The notes beneath the pieces were generated by a model. That model did no database searches and was not told the origin of the DNA. It was given only the letters and a program-made list of their open reading frames with translations. A stretch of 64,000 nucleotides of DNA from UBA5078 sp040384465 (lineage in GTDB: Bacteria; Pseudomonadota; Gammaproteobacteria; Pseudomonadales; Pseudohongiellaceae), in NCBI GenBank assembly GCA_040384465.1, contig JAZKJF010000003.1, forward strand, positions 372,001 through 436,000, read 5' to 3'. Position 1 is the first letter of the stretch. The number at the start of each line of letters is the position of its first letter. The position numbers and the translations under genes are program-made. This document shows, piece by piece, positions 8,935 to 17,247 of the stretch.

Positions 8935-9087
8935 GGAATTATCATTGCTGGTGAATCTGTTCTTTGTGAATACGTCGGCCGTGTTGACCACGCGGCGCGA
9001 TTGTATGCATTTTTCTTGTGAAGGTGTTAACCGGCTGCTACCGTCCGCTCATCACTACCATCCGCAGCATTATGACAGGAGCGTCAA

Positions 9088-9648
9088 ATGACGACGCAGA
9101 TTCGCTACGCCGCTGGCTCACGTATTGTTCATTGGCTGGTGGCAATGCTGGTACTCGTGACAATCCCCGTGGGTATCTGGATGGCAGGACGCGCGGAGAT
9201 CGACCTCTTCGATGACCTCACCAACGCCCTATACGCCTGGCACAAGGCCATCGGGATGACAGTCTTGCTACTGATGGGACTGCGCATTGTATTGAAAATT
9301 CGCCACAGCGCGCCGCCATACCCTGCCAGCCTGCGACGCTGGCAGGTAGTCGCCGCAAAAAGTCTGCACCACCTGCTCTACGTGCTGCTGATACTGACAC
9401 CGCTGCTGGGTTGGGCGGGTGTGACGGCGTTCCCGGCATTGATCACCTTGGGCGGTTATAATTTACCGGCGATGCCACTGATACCACAGGACCAGGCGCT
9501 GGCCACACGATTGTTCACAATCCATGGCACGCTTGCACTCCTGCTGGCGACCCTGATCATCGGTCACATCGGCGCTGCGCTGGGTCATCTGTTCCTCGCC
9601 AAAGACGGAATTATGCAGCGTATGTGGTTCGGTCGACAGGACAGTTAG
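9088..9648 (+). CDS. Cytochrome b561 family membrane protein
   Basis: 186 residues with four membrane helices and the family's histidines: RIVHWLVAMLVL, YAWHKAIG, KSLHHLLYVLL and FTIHGTLALL, expected to hold two b hemes. AGGAG stands 6 nt before the ATG. Proteins of this family move electrons across the inner membrane from quinols, in several cases scavenging superoxide. The YceI lipocalin that often neighbours it is absent. It is a single-gene unit, with the next gene 90 nt downstream. Confidence 0.9.
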   Translation: MTTQIRYAAGSRIVHWLVAMLVLVTIPVGIWMAGRAEIDLFDDLTNALYAWHKAIGMTVLLLMGLRIVLKIRHSAPPYPASLRRWQVVAAKSLHHLLYVLLILTPLLGWAGVTAFPALITLGGYNLPAMPLIPQDQALATRLFTIHGTLALLLATLIIGHIGAALGHLFLAKDGIMQRMWFGRQDS

Positions 9649-9739
9649 GCATCGCGCACCAGAGCCTTTCAGACTAGAATCGCCACACAGGTGCTTCGAA
9701 ACGCTTGTTAACCAATCGCACCAATACAGAGAGAACATC

Positions 9740-10252
9740 ATGAAACTGAAATCATTACTGCCGGGCACTACGAGTATCGCTTTGTTGTTGACACTGGCCG
9801 CCTGCACACCGGAGCAGACAGCGCCCGGTGCAACTCCGGCGCCAGAGACACAGGCTTCTGCTCCCGCTGCAGAGCCTGTTGCAGCGCCCGTCGTTGCAGC
9901 CCCTGTTGCACCTCCTGTGTGCGTCGTCTGCGGCACCGTGCGCTCCATTACTGCCGTTGTGCAGGCCGGGACCTCGACCGGACTTGGCGCAGCCATTGGC
10001 GCCGTTGCCGGTGGTCTGGCAGGCAATCAGGTGGGTGGTGGTTCTGGTAACACCATTGCAACAGCCGCTGGCGTGATCGGGGGCGCAGTGCTCGGGAACA
10101 ACATCGAGCGCAACCGCAATGCCGGTACGTTGTACGAAGTGATCATCGACATGGAAACGGGTGGCACACAAACCATCTCCGTACCGGATGCGACTGGCAT
10201 CAGCCCGGGCTCAAGAGTCAACGTCCAGAACGGCAACATCAGCCTGCGTTAA
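9740..10252 (+). CDS. Glycine-zipper 2TM-domain lipoprotein (17 kDa surface antigen/SlyB type)
   Basis: 170 residues. The lipobox LAAC places the lipidated cysteine at residue 22. A Pro/Ala/Glu-rich spacer (24-60) is followed by CVVCGTV and a glycine zipper (GLGAAIGAVAGGLAGNQVGG then AAGVIGGAVLGNNIE) characteristic of the outer-membrane 17 kDa/SlyB family. The last 45 residues form a small beta domain that reads like the family's C-terminal part. It is likely an outer-membrane lipoprotein for envelope integrity. The acyltransferase gene starts 19 nt later, so the two may share a transcript. Confidence 0.85.
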   Translation: MKLKSLLPGTTSIALLLTLAACTPEQTAPGATPAPETQASAPAAEPVAAPVVAAPVAPPVCVVCGTVRSITAVVQAGTSTGLGAAIGAVAGGLAGNQVGGGSGNTIATAAGVIGGAVLGNNIERNRNAGTLYEVIIDMETGGTQTISVPDATGISPGSRVNVQNGNISLR

Positions 10253-10271
10253 GAGGCCGCTTTAGTTTTTC

Positions 10272-12185
10272 ATGCAAATCCATCGCGCTGATATCGAGGG
10301 GCTCAGAGCACTCGCTGTTCTGTTAGTTATTCTTTATCACTATCAGTTCCCCGGTATCAGTGGCGGTTTCATCGGCGTTGACGTGTTCTTCGTCATCTCC
10401 GGTTTTGTAATCACTCAGCTATTGAGCCGCGAATTGACTGCTGGCACTTTCCGCTTCAGTGAATTCTACGCACGCCGTATTCGTCGGTTGGTGCCAGTGT
10501 TTCTGCTGGTCTCCACCGCTACTTTCCTGATGATCTCGCCGTTCTATCTCGACGAAGATTATTACGTGTTCGCCAAGAGCTGGCTGGCTTCGCTGATCGG
10601 CTTGAGCAATTTTTATTACTTCGGAGAACTGAATCAGTATTTCGCGCCCGAAGCGCAATCGTTATCGCTGTTGCACACCTGGTCGCTGGCGGTGGAAGAG
10701 CAGTTCTATCTGCTGTGGCCTGGGCTGCTGGTGCTGATATTTCCTTTCCTTCAGCATAGGCAAACCGCGTGGTGCTTTGCTCTGCTGTGGATGCTCACCC
10801 TAGCCTTGTCGATTACGCTGGCCATCACCAACGTGAGCGCTGCCTATTACCTGCTGCCTGCACGAGCCTTTGAATTATTGCTGGGCGCGGGCGTCGCGTT
10901 ATTCGGAGCACAGCTACCGACACTGTCACGGCGCGCGGCCGAAGGACTCGCTCTCTCGGGGTTGCTGCTGATCGGCGGTACTGCGTTGTTTCTGCATAGC
11001 GACGATCACTTTCCTGGCTACAACGCGCTGTGGCCCACATTGGGAGCTGCATTGATAATCACCACGGGCGTGCAGCATCCGCACACCTGGGTAGCCCGAG
11101 CGCTGAGCATGCGCGGGATGGTGTTTCTGGGGGGGATTTCCTATTCGCTGTATCTGTGGCATTGGCCCCCTGTGGCCTTGCTGCATTATCAGTTGATAGA
11201 ACTGACCTGGCCGCTGCGCTTGCTGCTGATCGCGGGCGTCGTGCTGCTGGCATGGCTCAGTTTTCATTACGTGGAGAACCGTTATCGCTATCGGCCCTGG
11301 AGTCTGAAAAAATCCTTCGCTCTGCTGATTTTCTTGCCTTTGTTCGGCATCTGGATCATTCAATCCACCATTCGCATCGCCGATGATCTCAGTTTCCGCA
11401 TCCCGGAGGAACGCCGCGAGCTGTACCGCATCATTGCGCAGAACAACGCGGGAGATCTTTATGTCGATTGCTTCAAAGGCGACGACACTGACTTCGATCA
11501 ATCGGATGCCTGCCGCCTCGGGGTCACCAAAGACGGTATGCCCAACGCCATTCTGGTCGGTGATTCCCACGCGACATCCATGGCAGGATTCCTTGACGAA
11601 TTGCTGCAGAGCACCGATCTCTCTGCTCTGTTGGTGACCGCTGCCTCAACGCCCTTCCTCGCTCCGGAGGATGCGCGCCAGGTCTTCGCAGACGATGAGG
11701 AGAAAGTTGCGCGCAACGTGGCGCTGGGTGAGTATCTAAGCAATTGGCCAATGACGGTCTTTCTGAGCGCCTGGTGGAACGCTTATCTGGAAGAGCCTGA
11801 ATTTCAGCAGTATTTCCTCAGCAGCATCGAGTGGTTGTTGCAGCACCAACACCGCATAGTGATGCTGGAAGATGCACCTGAACTCCCTTCGACTTCTTTT
11901 GCCTATTGCCTGTTGAAAAACATGGCGGACTGTTCCGTGGATGCCAGCGAAGTCAACGAACGACTGCAGAATTTCAACCAGTTCAAGCAGGCTGTGCAGC
12001 GCCGTTATCCGCAAGTCCAGTGGATCAATCCTCGCGCGGTGCTCTGCGATCAAGAACGTTGCCAGACCGTGCTCGATGGCACTCCCCTGTACCGGGATGA
12101 GAACCATCTCAACGATGTCGGGTCGCGCTTGATCGGCAGATTATTCCTCGAACGCTTCGGGAATCCACTGCTGTTACGGCAATGA
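10272..12185 (+). CDS. Acyltransferase 3 with C-terminal SGNH domain (OafA/YrhL type)
   Basis: 637 residues. The first 375 or so form the acyltransferase-3 membrane domain, starting with RADIEGLRALAVLLVILYHY and IGVDVFFVISGFVIT, with about ten helices and the LHTWSLAVEEQFYLLWP block. The remainder is a periplasmic SGNH hydrolase-like domain with GDSHATSMAGF near 433 and a final DENHLNDVGSRLIG, which supply the Ser and Asp/His. Such fusions O-acetylate surface polysaccharide, lipopolysaccharide or peptidoglycan. No polysaccharide genes are adjacent, so its acceptor cannot be stated. The ATG has only a weak ribosome site. Confidence 0.92.
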   Translation: MQIHRADIEGLRALAVLLVILYHYQFPGISGGFIGVDVFFVISGFVITQLLSRELTAGTFRFSEFYARRIRRLVPVFLLVSTATFLMISPFYLDEDYYVFAKSWLASLIGLSNFYYFGELNQYFAPEAQSLSLLHTWSLAVEEQFYLLWPGLLVLIFPFLQHRQTAWCFALLWMLTLALSITLAITNVSAAYYLLPARAFELLLGAGVALFGAQLPTLSRRAAEGLALSGLLLIGGTALFLHSDDHFPGYNALWPTLGAALIITTGVQHPHTWVARALSMRGMVFLGGISYSLYLWHWPPVALLHYQLIELTWPLRLLLIAGVVLLAWLSFHYVENRYRYRPWSLKKSFALLIFLPLFGIWIIQSTIRIADDLSFRIPEERRELYRIIAQNNAGDLYVDCFKGDDTDFDQSDACRLGVTKDGMPNAILVGDSHATSMAGFLDELLQSTDLSALLVTAASTPFLAPEDARQVFADDEEKVARNVALGEYLSNWPMTVFLSAWWNAYLEEPEFQQYFLSSIEWLLQHQHRIVMLEDAPELPSTSFAYCLLKNMADCSVDASEVNERLQNFNQFKQAVQRRYPQVQWINPRAVLCDQERCQTVLDGTPLYRDENHLNDVGSRLIGRLFLERFGNPLLLRQ

Positions 12186-12217
12186 TTCGCAACAGGCTAA
12201 TCATCAGAGCCGGATCT

Positions 12218-12931
12218 TCAGACCTGCGCCCAGCGTCGCAAAAGATTATGGTAAATGCCGGTGAGTCGGATCAGCTCGGGATCGTCTGCCGCCCGCCCTG
12301 CAGCCAGCGCTTGAATGCTGCCGTCCAGTTCGTACAGCAATTCCCGTTCACCTTTGTCCTGCACCATGCTCTGAATCCAGAAGAAGGACGCGAGACGAGT
12401 GCCACGAGTCACAGGTTTGACCAGATGCACACTGCCCGAGGGATATAGCACCATGTCTCCAGCGGGTAACTTGATTGCCTGCATGCCGTGTTCGGTTGCG
12501 ATGCACAATTCCCCGCCGTCATACTCCTGCGGCTCACTCAGAAACAGCGTGGCCGAAAGATCACTGCGCAAGGAGCGACGCGTCTCTTTGATGGTCATCA
12601 CCGCCGCATCGACGTGGGCGCCGTAGTAATCGCCGCCGTTGCGATTTTCGCCCCCGCGCCCCTGACCAGAGTAACGATTGAATTTCGGTGGGTAGATGCT
12701 CTCCGGCAAAGCTGCCGACAAGAACCGAGAGTGTTCGCCCAGCGTACGCAGGACGTGATTGCCGAGACTGATGGCAGGCTCCTGCTCCTCGGGGAGTTGT
12801 TCGTTCTGCTTCACCGCTGCTGACAAGGAGCCCGCTGTCACACGCCCATCCTGCCATGAGGCGCTGTCGAGATGCGTGCGGAATTGCGCCAGCTCGTGGG
12901 CGTTGAGGATGCCCGGGAGAATCAACAGCAT
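12218..12931 (-). CDS. piuC: Fe(II)/2-oxoglutarate-dependent PKHD-type hydroxylase (PiuC/YbiX)
   Basis: The ATG at 12931 has a strong AAAGGAG site and gives MLLILPGIL, the normal PiuC start (237 aa). Iron ligands are H106 and D108 (YGAHVDAAV) and H169 (YPSGSVHLV), and R179 is the 2-oxoglutarate salt-bridge residue. Compared with E. coli YbiX there is a Gly/Arg/Asn-rich insertion of about ten residues (GQGRGGENRNGG) just before the HxD motif. PiuC proteins are encoded next to catecholate siderophore receptors and respond to iron; their substrate is not settled. The gene overlaps the upstream oxidase gene by 10 nt, which suggests coupled translation in a three-gene iron operon. Confidence 0.93.
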   Translation of the reverse strand: MLLILPGILNAHELAQFRTHLDSASWQDGRVTAGSLSAAVKQNEQLPEEQEPAISLGNHVLRTLGEHSRFLSAALPESIYPPKFNRYSGQGRGGENRNGGDYYGAHVDAAVMTIKETRRSLRSDLSATLFLSEPQEYDGGELCIATEHGMQAIKLPAGDMVLYPSGSVHLVKPVTRGTRLASFFWIQSMVQDKGERELLYELDGSIQALAAGRAADDPELIRLTGIYHNLLRRWAQV

Positions 12932-14013
12932 GGCGTTCGCTCCTTTATCTCTGCCAGCGTCGCGCAGCCGCACAATGCCATACACAGCTGCAGCTCCTCC
13001 AGCACGATCTTCAACATGTGAGCGACACCGAGAGCACCCGCCGATGCCAGAGCCCAGGCCTGCAGACGTCCCAGCAATACCGCGTCGGCTCCCAGCGCCA
13101 GCGCCTTGAACACGTCATACCCGCTGCGAATGCCACTGTCCAGCAACAGAGGGACATCCGGCCCCACCGCCGCGCGCATGGCAGGCAATGCGCTCAGCGT
13201 CGCAATACCGCTGTCCAGCGCACGGCCGCCATGGTTGGACACCACGAAACCTTGCACTCCACACGCCAACAACTCGCGAGCATCCTCCGCATTCAACACT
13301 CCTTTGACCAGCACTGGCAACTGCGTATGCGTTACCAGCGCGCGAATGTCATCCAGTGTCGCTGCTTGTCGCAACATTGCTTCTATGGCAGTACAGCGCT
13401 CAGTTGATGGGGGCAAAGGTGGCAGTCCATCGAGATTGACAGCGCGCAGATGCGCCGGAATCTGAAAACCGAGGCGTTGAGCAGCGCGACTCAAACTCTG
13501 CACAGGTGTATCCAGAGTCAACACCAGTGCCGTATAGCCAGAACGTTCCGCACGCTGCACCAGTGTCATGGTGCGCTCCAGATTCTGTTGCCAGTACAGC
13601 TGTAACCAGCGGCGCGAAACCTCCTTGGCCACATTCTCCATCGAGGTGCTCGCGAGTGTGCTCAGGACCATGCCAGCATCCATCGCCTCGGCACCCTGCG
13701 CACTGGCCAGTTCAGCCTGTGGATGCAACAAGGCTTGTGTCGCCACTGGGGCCAGCAACAAAGGATGTGCAAAATCCTGCCCCAGCAAGTTCAGATTGGT
13801 CGTGACCGTTGAGTTCCTTGCACTCCCCCACAAGCGACCACGCAGCGCGATCTGTGAGAAGGCGCTGCGATTCGCACGCAGCGTCACCTCATCACCACTG
13901 CCACCAGCAATCCATGCCAGTGTCGACGCCTCAAGGTGCTGTGCGGCCAGACCTTCATAGTCAGCGGCCGCAGCAATCTCCCTGGGAATCCTGTCGAGAG
14001 CAGGCTTGAGCAT
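12922..14013 (-). CDS. FMN-dependent alpha-hydroxy acid dehydrogenase family protein
   Basis: 363 residues from the ATG at 14013 (a TTG lies 3 nt upstream). It is a TIM-barrel of the glycolate oxidase/LldD family. FMN and catalytic residues line up: QLY (Y140), VKGV (K237), SNHGGR with the catalytic base H261 and R264, and LLDSGIRSGYD near 290-300 for the FMN phosphate. Two usual substrate-contact positions differ by eye alignment: the Tyr24 site of plant glycolate oxidase is W34, and the Arg164 site falls on S175 in DTPVQSLSRAAQ. So the substrate is probably not glycolate or lactate. It sits 3 nt after a siderophore-type receptor and overlaps piuC, so a role in iron-ligand metabolism is a fair inference. 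Confidence 0.87.
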   Translation of the reverse strand: MLKPALDRIPREIAAAADYEGLAAQHLEASTLAWIAGGSGDEVTLRANRSAFSQIALRGRLWGSARNSTVTTNLNLLGQDFAHPLLLAPVATQALLHPQAELASAQGAEAMDAGMVLSTLASTSMENVAKEVSRRWLQLYWQQNLERTMTLVQRAERSGYTALVLTLDTPVQSLSRAAQRLGFQIPAHLRAVNLDGLPPLPPSTERCTAIEAMLRQAATLDDIRALVTHTQLPVLVKGVLNAEDARELLACGVQGFVVSNHGGRALDSGIATLSALPAMRAAVGPDVPLLLDSGIRSGYDVFKALALGADAVLLGRLQAWALASAGALGVAHMLKIVLEELQLCMALCGCATLAEIKERTPCC

Positions 14014-14016
14014 CAA

Positions 14017-16335
14017 TCAGAACCCGTAGGTCACAGAAGCACGCAGGTTCTGCCGGGTTCCCAGATACATGAACGAGCCGGAACGGTAAGCGGCAGTCCA
14101 GTATTCCTTATCAAGCACGTTGCCCACGTTCACGTGCAACGCCAACTGATCGGAGTGCTCGTAATTCAGGAACAGATCGAGCACTTCGTAAGAGGGCACC
14201 ACAATCGAGTAGTCGTTGATCGCGACGTTGAAACCCGCTGCTGTGTCAGGTTGACCACCGTACATTTCGCTCTGGTAGGACACTGTGCCACCGAAGGACA
14301 AGGCATCGGTTGCCTGATAACGCAGCTGCCAGTAAATACTGTCATCGGCGAAGTTGCTCAGTGCCAACCCGATCTGCTCAGGTAGGAAGGCTTCGCGAAC
14401 TTCAGACTCCATGAAGGCCGCACTGAGCTGTGTGCTCAGCTTGTCGGTCAAGTTACCGGCCAGGCTGAACTCGACTCCCTTGACGCGATTCTTGCCGGTG
14501 TTGAGCGTCCCGAGGTTGGAGTAGGCATTACCCACGCTCTCATGAATATCGTCCTTGGTCATCTGGAACAGCGCAGCCGTCGCCATCAGCGTGTCATCAA
14601 AGAAATTCCACTTCACGCCCAGTTCGAGGTTCTCCATCGATTCTGGGTCACTGTCACCTACTTGATCTGGTGTGCCGCACAAACCCCCATAACCACAGCT
14701 GCCGCCGACATCCGACTCGCCGCCATTGATATTGGTCGAGGTGCTGAAAGTCGCGTAGAGGTTGCCAGAGTCGCCCAACGCTCTCACGACCCCCATATGG
14801 CCGTTCCAGAAACTGTCGCTGTAGTCATACAGCGTTGAAGTCGGGTTAGCACCGCCACCACGGACATTGTTGCTGTATTCAAAGCTGTCGTGACGCAGAC
14901 CGAAGAAACCCGACCACTGTTCGTTGAACTCGATGGTGTCCATCGCAAACACGGAAACTGTTTCGATACCGTAATCCGTATCAAAGGCGCCACGCACCAC
15001 AGTTCGCCCCAACAGTGTATTGATATTCGGAACCGCGTTGCCGCTGCCATCCAGACCGCAGTAACCTGCTGTGCCAGCGGGATTGTTGGCCGCTGCAAGA
15101 CGGCAATTGGTCGCACCAGTGTTAGCCAGCGTGTATACCCCATTGAGCACGGCTTCGTCGGTGTACTCCACGCCGAAGACTGTCTTGTGCTCAAGTGAGC
15201 CCTGCTGCAGATCCAGGAAGAAGTTGGTCTGGTTGACGAAGTACTCCACTTCCTGCCAGCCCTGATGGCTGCTGAAGCTGATCGTGGCCGCGCCGGGCGC
15301 TACCGGATCACCCGCTGCACGAGTCGCACCACGCGTGCCGGTGGTGACATACCCGTTCTCTGTTTCGCCGTAGCGGGTAGAGTTCTGCACGCGGAAATTG
15401 TCGGTAAAGGCGTAAGTTTCCTTCAGTGTGAAAGTCCGCACAGAGGTGGAAAGGAAATCGCTGTTCTTCTGCGAGTAAACGGGGATGTCTTTCACAGGCT
15501 TGCGTGTCGCCTGATTGAAATAGGAACCGAGGTCAGGCACGTCGTCAGCATCCAGTGCGTAGATATCCGCCACTACCGACAGCTTCGGAGTCGCTTCATA
15601 CAGAACAGACAGCAACCCGCCCGTACGCTCTTTGCCGGCAGGTGCGCGGTCTGGCACGTCTTCCTCGGAGTCCAGCAGATTGAGACGCAACGCTACCTGA
15701 TCGTTAAGTTGCTGGTTGGTGTCCAGGGTCACGCGGTGATGGTCATCCGTGCCGAGCTGGGTATTGAGAATACTGAAGTCGAAATCATGGCTGGCCTGTT
15801 TGGTAATACCGTTGACAGCACCGCCAGTTGAACCACGTCCTGCGAATGTGGAACTTGGCCCTTTGGTGATCTCGATCTGCTCGGTGGCGAAGCTCTCGCG
15901 GGTGGTCATACCCGGGTCACGCACGCCGTCGACATACACGTCACTGCGCGCTTCGTGGCCGCGAATCACATAGCGATCTCCGAACGCATTGCCGTTCTCG
16001 CCGGTGCCGAGCGTGATGCCTGCCTGGCTGGACAGGATGTCCTTGAGATCGGTTTTGCCGGAGTCCAGCATCTGGGTCTGCGTCAGCACGGTAATGGTCT
16101 GAGGCGTATCAATCAGCTCTGCCACGCGGCGCAGGTCGCCAGACACGCGGGCCTTGTACTGTGCATCCGATTGACCAAATACTTCGATGATCTCGATTTT
16201 GGAGCTGTCGTCTTCGGAATCGGCGTTATTGGACTGGGCAGTGGACTGCGCGTTGGCAGTTGCCACACACGCCAAGCTGATGGCCAGTGCAAGAGTTTTG
16301 GGGCGCACGAAGCGCGGGCGATTGAGGGTATTCAT
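14017..16335 (-). CDS. TonB-dependent siderophore receptor (Fiu/PiuA-like)
   Basis: The ATG at 16335 starts a clear signal peptide (ending ATANAQ about residue 30); the product is 772 aa. A TonB-box-like IEIIEVFGQ is followed by the plug with DTPQTITVLTQTQMLD, VIRGHEARSDVYVDGVRD and ITKGPSSTFAGRGSTGGAVN, all typical of catecholate siderophore receptors such as Fiu. The barrel ends ...ASVTYGF. A Fur box lies 81 nt upstream. It leads an operon with the FMN oxidase relative and piuC: its stop and the next ATG are 3 nt apart. Role: uptake of a ferric siderophore across the outer membrane under iron limitation. The exact siderophore is not known. Confidence 0.93.
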   Translation of the reverse strand: MNTLNRPRFVRPKTLALAISLACVATANAQSTAQSNNADSEDDSSKIEIIEVFGQSDAQYKARVSGDLRRVAELIDTPQTITVLTQTQMLDSGKTDLKDILSSQAGITLGTGENGNAFGDRYVIRGHEARSDVYVDGVRDPGMTTRESFATEQIEITKGPSSTFAGRGSTGGAVNGITKQASHDFDFSILNTQLGTDDHHRVTLDTNQQLNDQVALRLNLLDSEEDVPDRAPAGKERTGGLLSVLYEATPKLSVVADIYALDADDVPDLGSYFNQATRKPVKDIPVYSQKNSDFLSTSVRTFTLKETYAFTDNFRVQNSTRYGETENGYVTTGTRGATRAAGDPVAPGAATISFSSHQGWQEVEYFVNQTNFFLDLQQGSLEHKTVFGVEYTDEAVLNGVYTLANTGATNCRLAAANNPAGTAGYCGLDGSGNAVPNINTLLGRTVVRGAFDTDYGIETVSVFAMDTIEFNEQWSGFFGLRHDSFEYSNNVRGGGANPTSTLYDYSDSFWNGHMGVVRALGDSGNLYATFSTSTNINGGESDVGGSCGYGGLCGTPDQVGDSDPESMENLELGVKWNFFDDTLMATAALFQMTKDDIHESVGNAYSNLGTLNTGKNRVKGVEFSLAGNLTDKLSTQLSAAFMESEVREAFLPEQIGLALSNFADDSIYWQLRYQATDALSFGGTVSYQSEMYGGQPDTAAGFNVAINDYSIVVPSYEVLDLFLNYEHSDQLALHVNVGNVLDKEYWTAAYRSGSFMYLGTRQNLRASVTYGF

Positions 16336-16415
16336 AAGACCGGTATACCTGATTGAGTGTAAGTGACGGGGTCGCCATGTCAGTTTCCCGTACAACAGGA
16401 CAACTGCACATTTAT

Positions 16416-16434
16416 GCAAATGATAACGATTCGC
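16416..16434. promoter_or_regulatory. Fur box upstream of the siderophore receptor operon
   Basis: GCAAATGATAACGATTCGC matches 13 of 19 bases of the consensus GATAATGATAATCATTATC, including the central AATGATAA. It lies 81-99 nt upstream of the receptor ATG, which is a normal place for iron repression. Together with PiuC this makes iron control of the three genes likely. Confidence 0.75.
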
Positions 16435-16526
16435 ATTACTTCAATCAACAAATTTTTCACAGACTACTTCTGACAACGCGACATGAGCGCGTCGGCAGAC
16501 TGAATGAGAAAACCATGAAAAGGACG

Positions 16527-16580
16527 ATCGAGCGCCGTGAGTACGCACAGCGCTCGATGGAAGAAGCGCTCTTTTAGCGC
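16527..16580. repeat. Inverted repeats in the receptor-YqhA intergenic region
   Basis: ATCGAGCGC (16527-16535) is repeated inverted at 16550-16558 with a 14-nt loop. Next to it GCGCT-CTTTT-AGCGC (16566-16580) forms a second small hairpin. No open frame with a credible start covers it. The 354-nt gap 16336-16689 thus holds a Fur box, these repeats and the palindrome at 16641-16658, and no gene that I can support. Confidence 0.5.
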
Positions 16581-16640
16581 GACCGGGGAGTCACTTTCAA
16601 GAACTGGCAGCAGGACCAGGTCAGACAGATTAGGTCAGAG

Positions 16641-16658
16641 TTCCATGTCGACATGGAA
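16641..16658. repeat. Perfect 18-bp palindrome
   Basis: TTCCATGTCGACATGGAA is a perfect palindrome with no spacer, 32 nt past the yqhA stop. With no spacer and no U tract it suits a dimeric DNA-binding protein better than a terminator. The binding protein is not known. Confidence 0.5.
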
Positions 16659-16689
16659 CACGGGAAATGACAACCTTCAAGGAGGACAA

Positions 16690-17184
16690 TCAATGATTGT
16701 CGCGAGTAATCCTGTCGAGCGCGCCCATCGCGAATGCGGAAACGACGAAGGTCAGATGCACGATCACATACCACTTCATCAGGTCTGGGTTGACGTTGTC
16801 GATGTTCATGAACACGCGCAACAGGTGGATTGAGGAAATCGCCACGATACTGGCAGCGACTTTCATCTTCAGCGAGGACGCATCCATCTTGCCCAGCCAG
16901 CTCAGCTTCTCGCCTTCACTGCTGGCATCCAGCTCGGAGACGAAATTCTCGTAACCACTCATCATCACCATCACCAGCAGACCACCCACCAGCGAAATAT
17001 CGATGAGCGACAACACCACCAGCACCACTTCGGCCTCCGAGGAGGAGAAGATGTGCAGAAACAGATGCACCACTTCCTGGAAGAATTTCACCATCAAGGC
17101 AATCATCGCCAGACTCAATCCCAGATAGATGGGAGCCAGCAACCAGCGGGCCTTGAGCATCAGGCTTTCAATCAGACGTTCCAT
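16690..17184 (-). CDS. yqhA: UPF0114 (YqhA) family inner-membrane protein
   Basis: 164 residues, the family length, with four hydrophobic segments: WLLAPIYLGLSLAMIALMVKF, VVLSLIDISLVGGLLVMVMM, VAASIVAISSIHLLRVF and the final HLTFVVSAFAMGALD. Conserved signatures MVMMSGYENFVS and SIHLLRVFMNI are present. The family is widespread in gammaproteobacteria and its function is not known. It is a single-gene unit here, far enough from the siderophore operon (354 nt) to be separate. Confidence 0.9.
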   Translation of the reverse strand: MERLIESLMLKARWLLAPIYLGLSLAMIALMVKFFQEVVHLFLHIFSSSEAEVVLVVLSLIDISLVGGLLVMVMMSGYENFVSELDASSEGEKLSWLGKMDASSLKMKVAASIVAISSIHLLRVFMNIDNVNPDLMKWYVIVHLTFVVSAFAMGALDRITRDNH

Positions 17185-17247
17185 GCAGTCATCCTCAAAT
17201 TAAAAACGGCGCAAGTATAGCGCAGACGGTAGCCCGGCAGGCAAGCC

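Noticed and set aside
16353..16577. 74-codon frame in the gap before yqhA
   Set aside because: It starts inside the receptor leader, crosses the Fur box and hairpins, and has no recognisable features.
16440..16690. Possible Fur-controlled small RNA running rightwards from the Fur box
   Set aside because: No -10/-35 in place and no terminator with a U tract; the hairpins alone are not enough.
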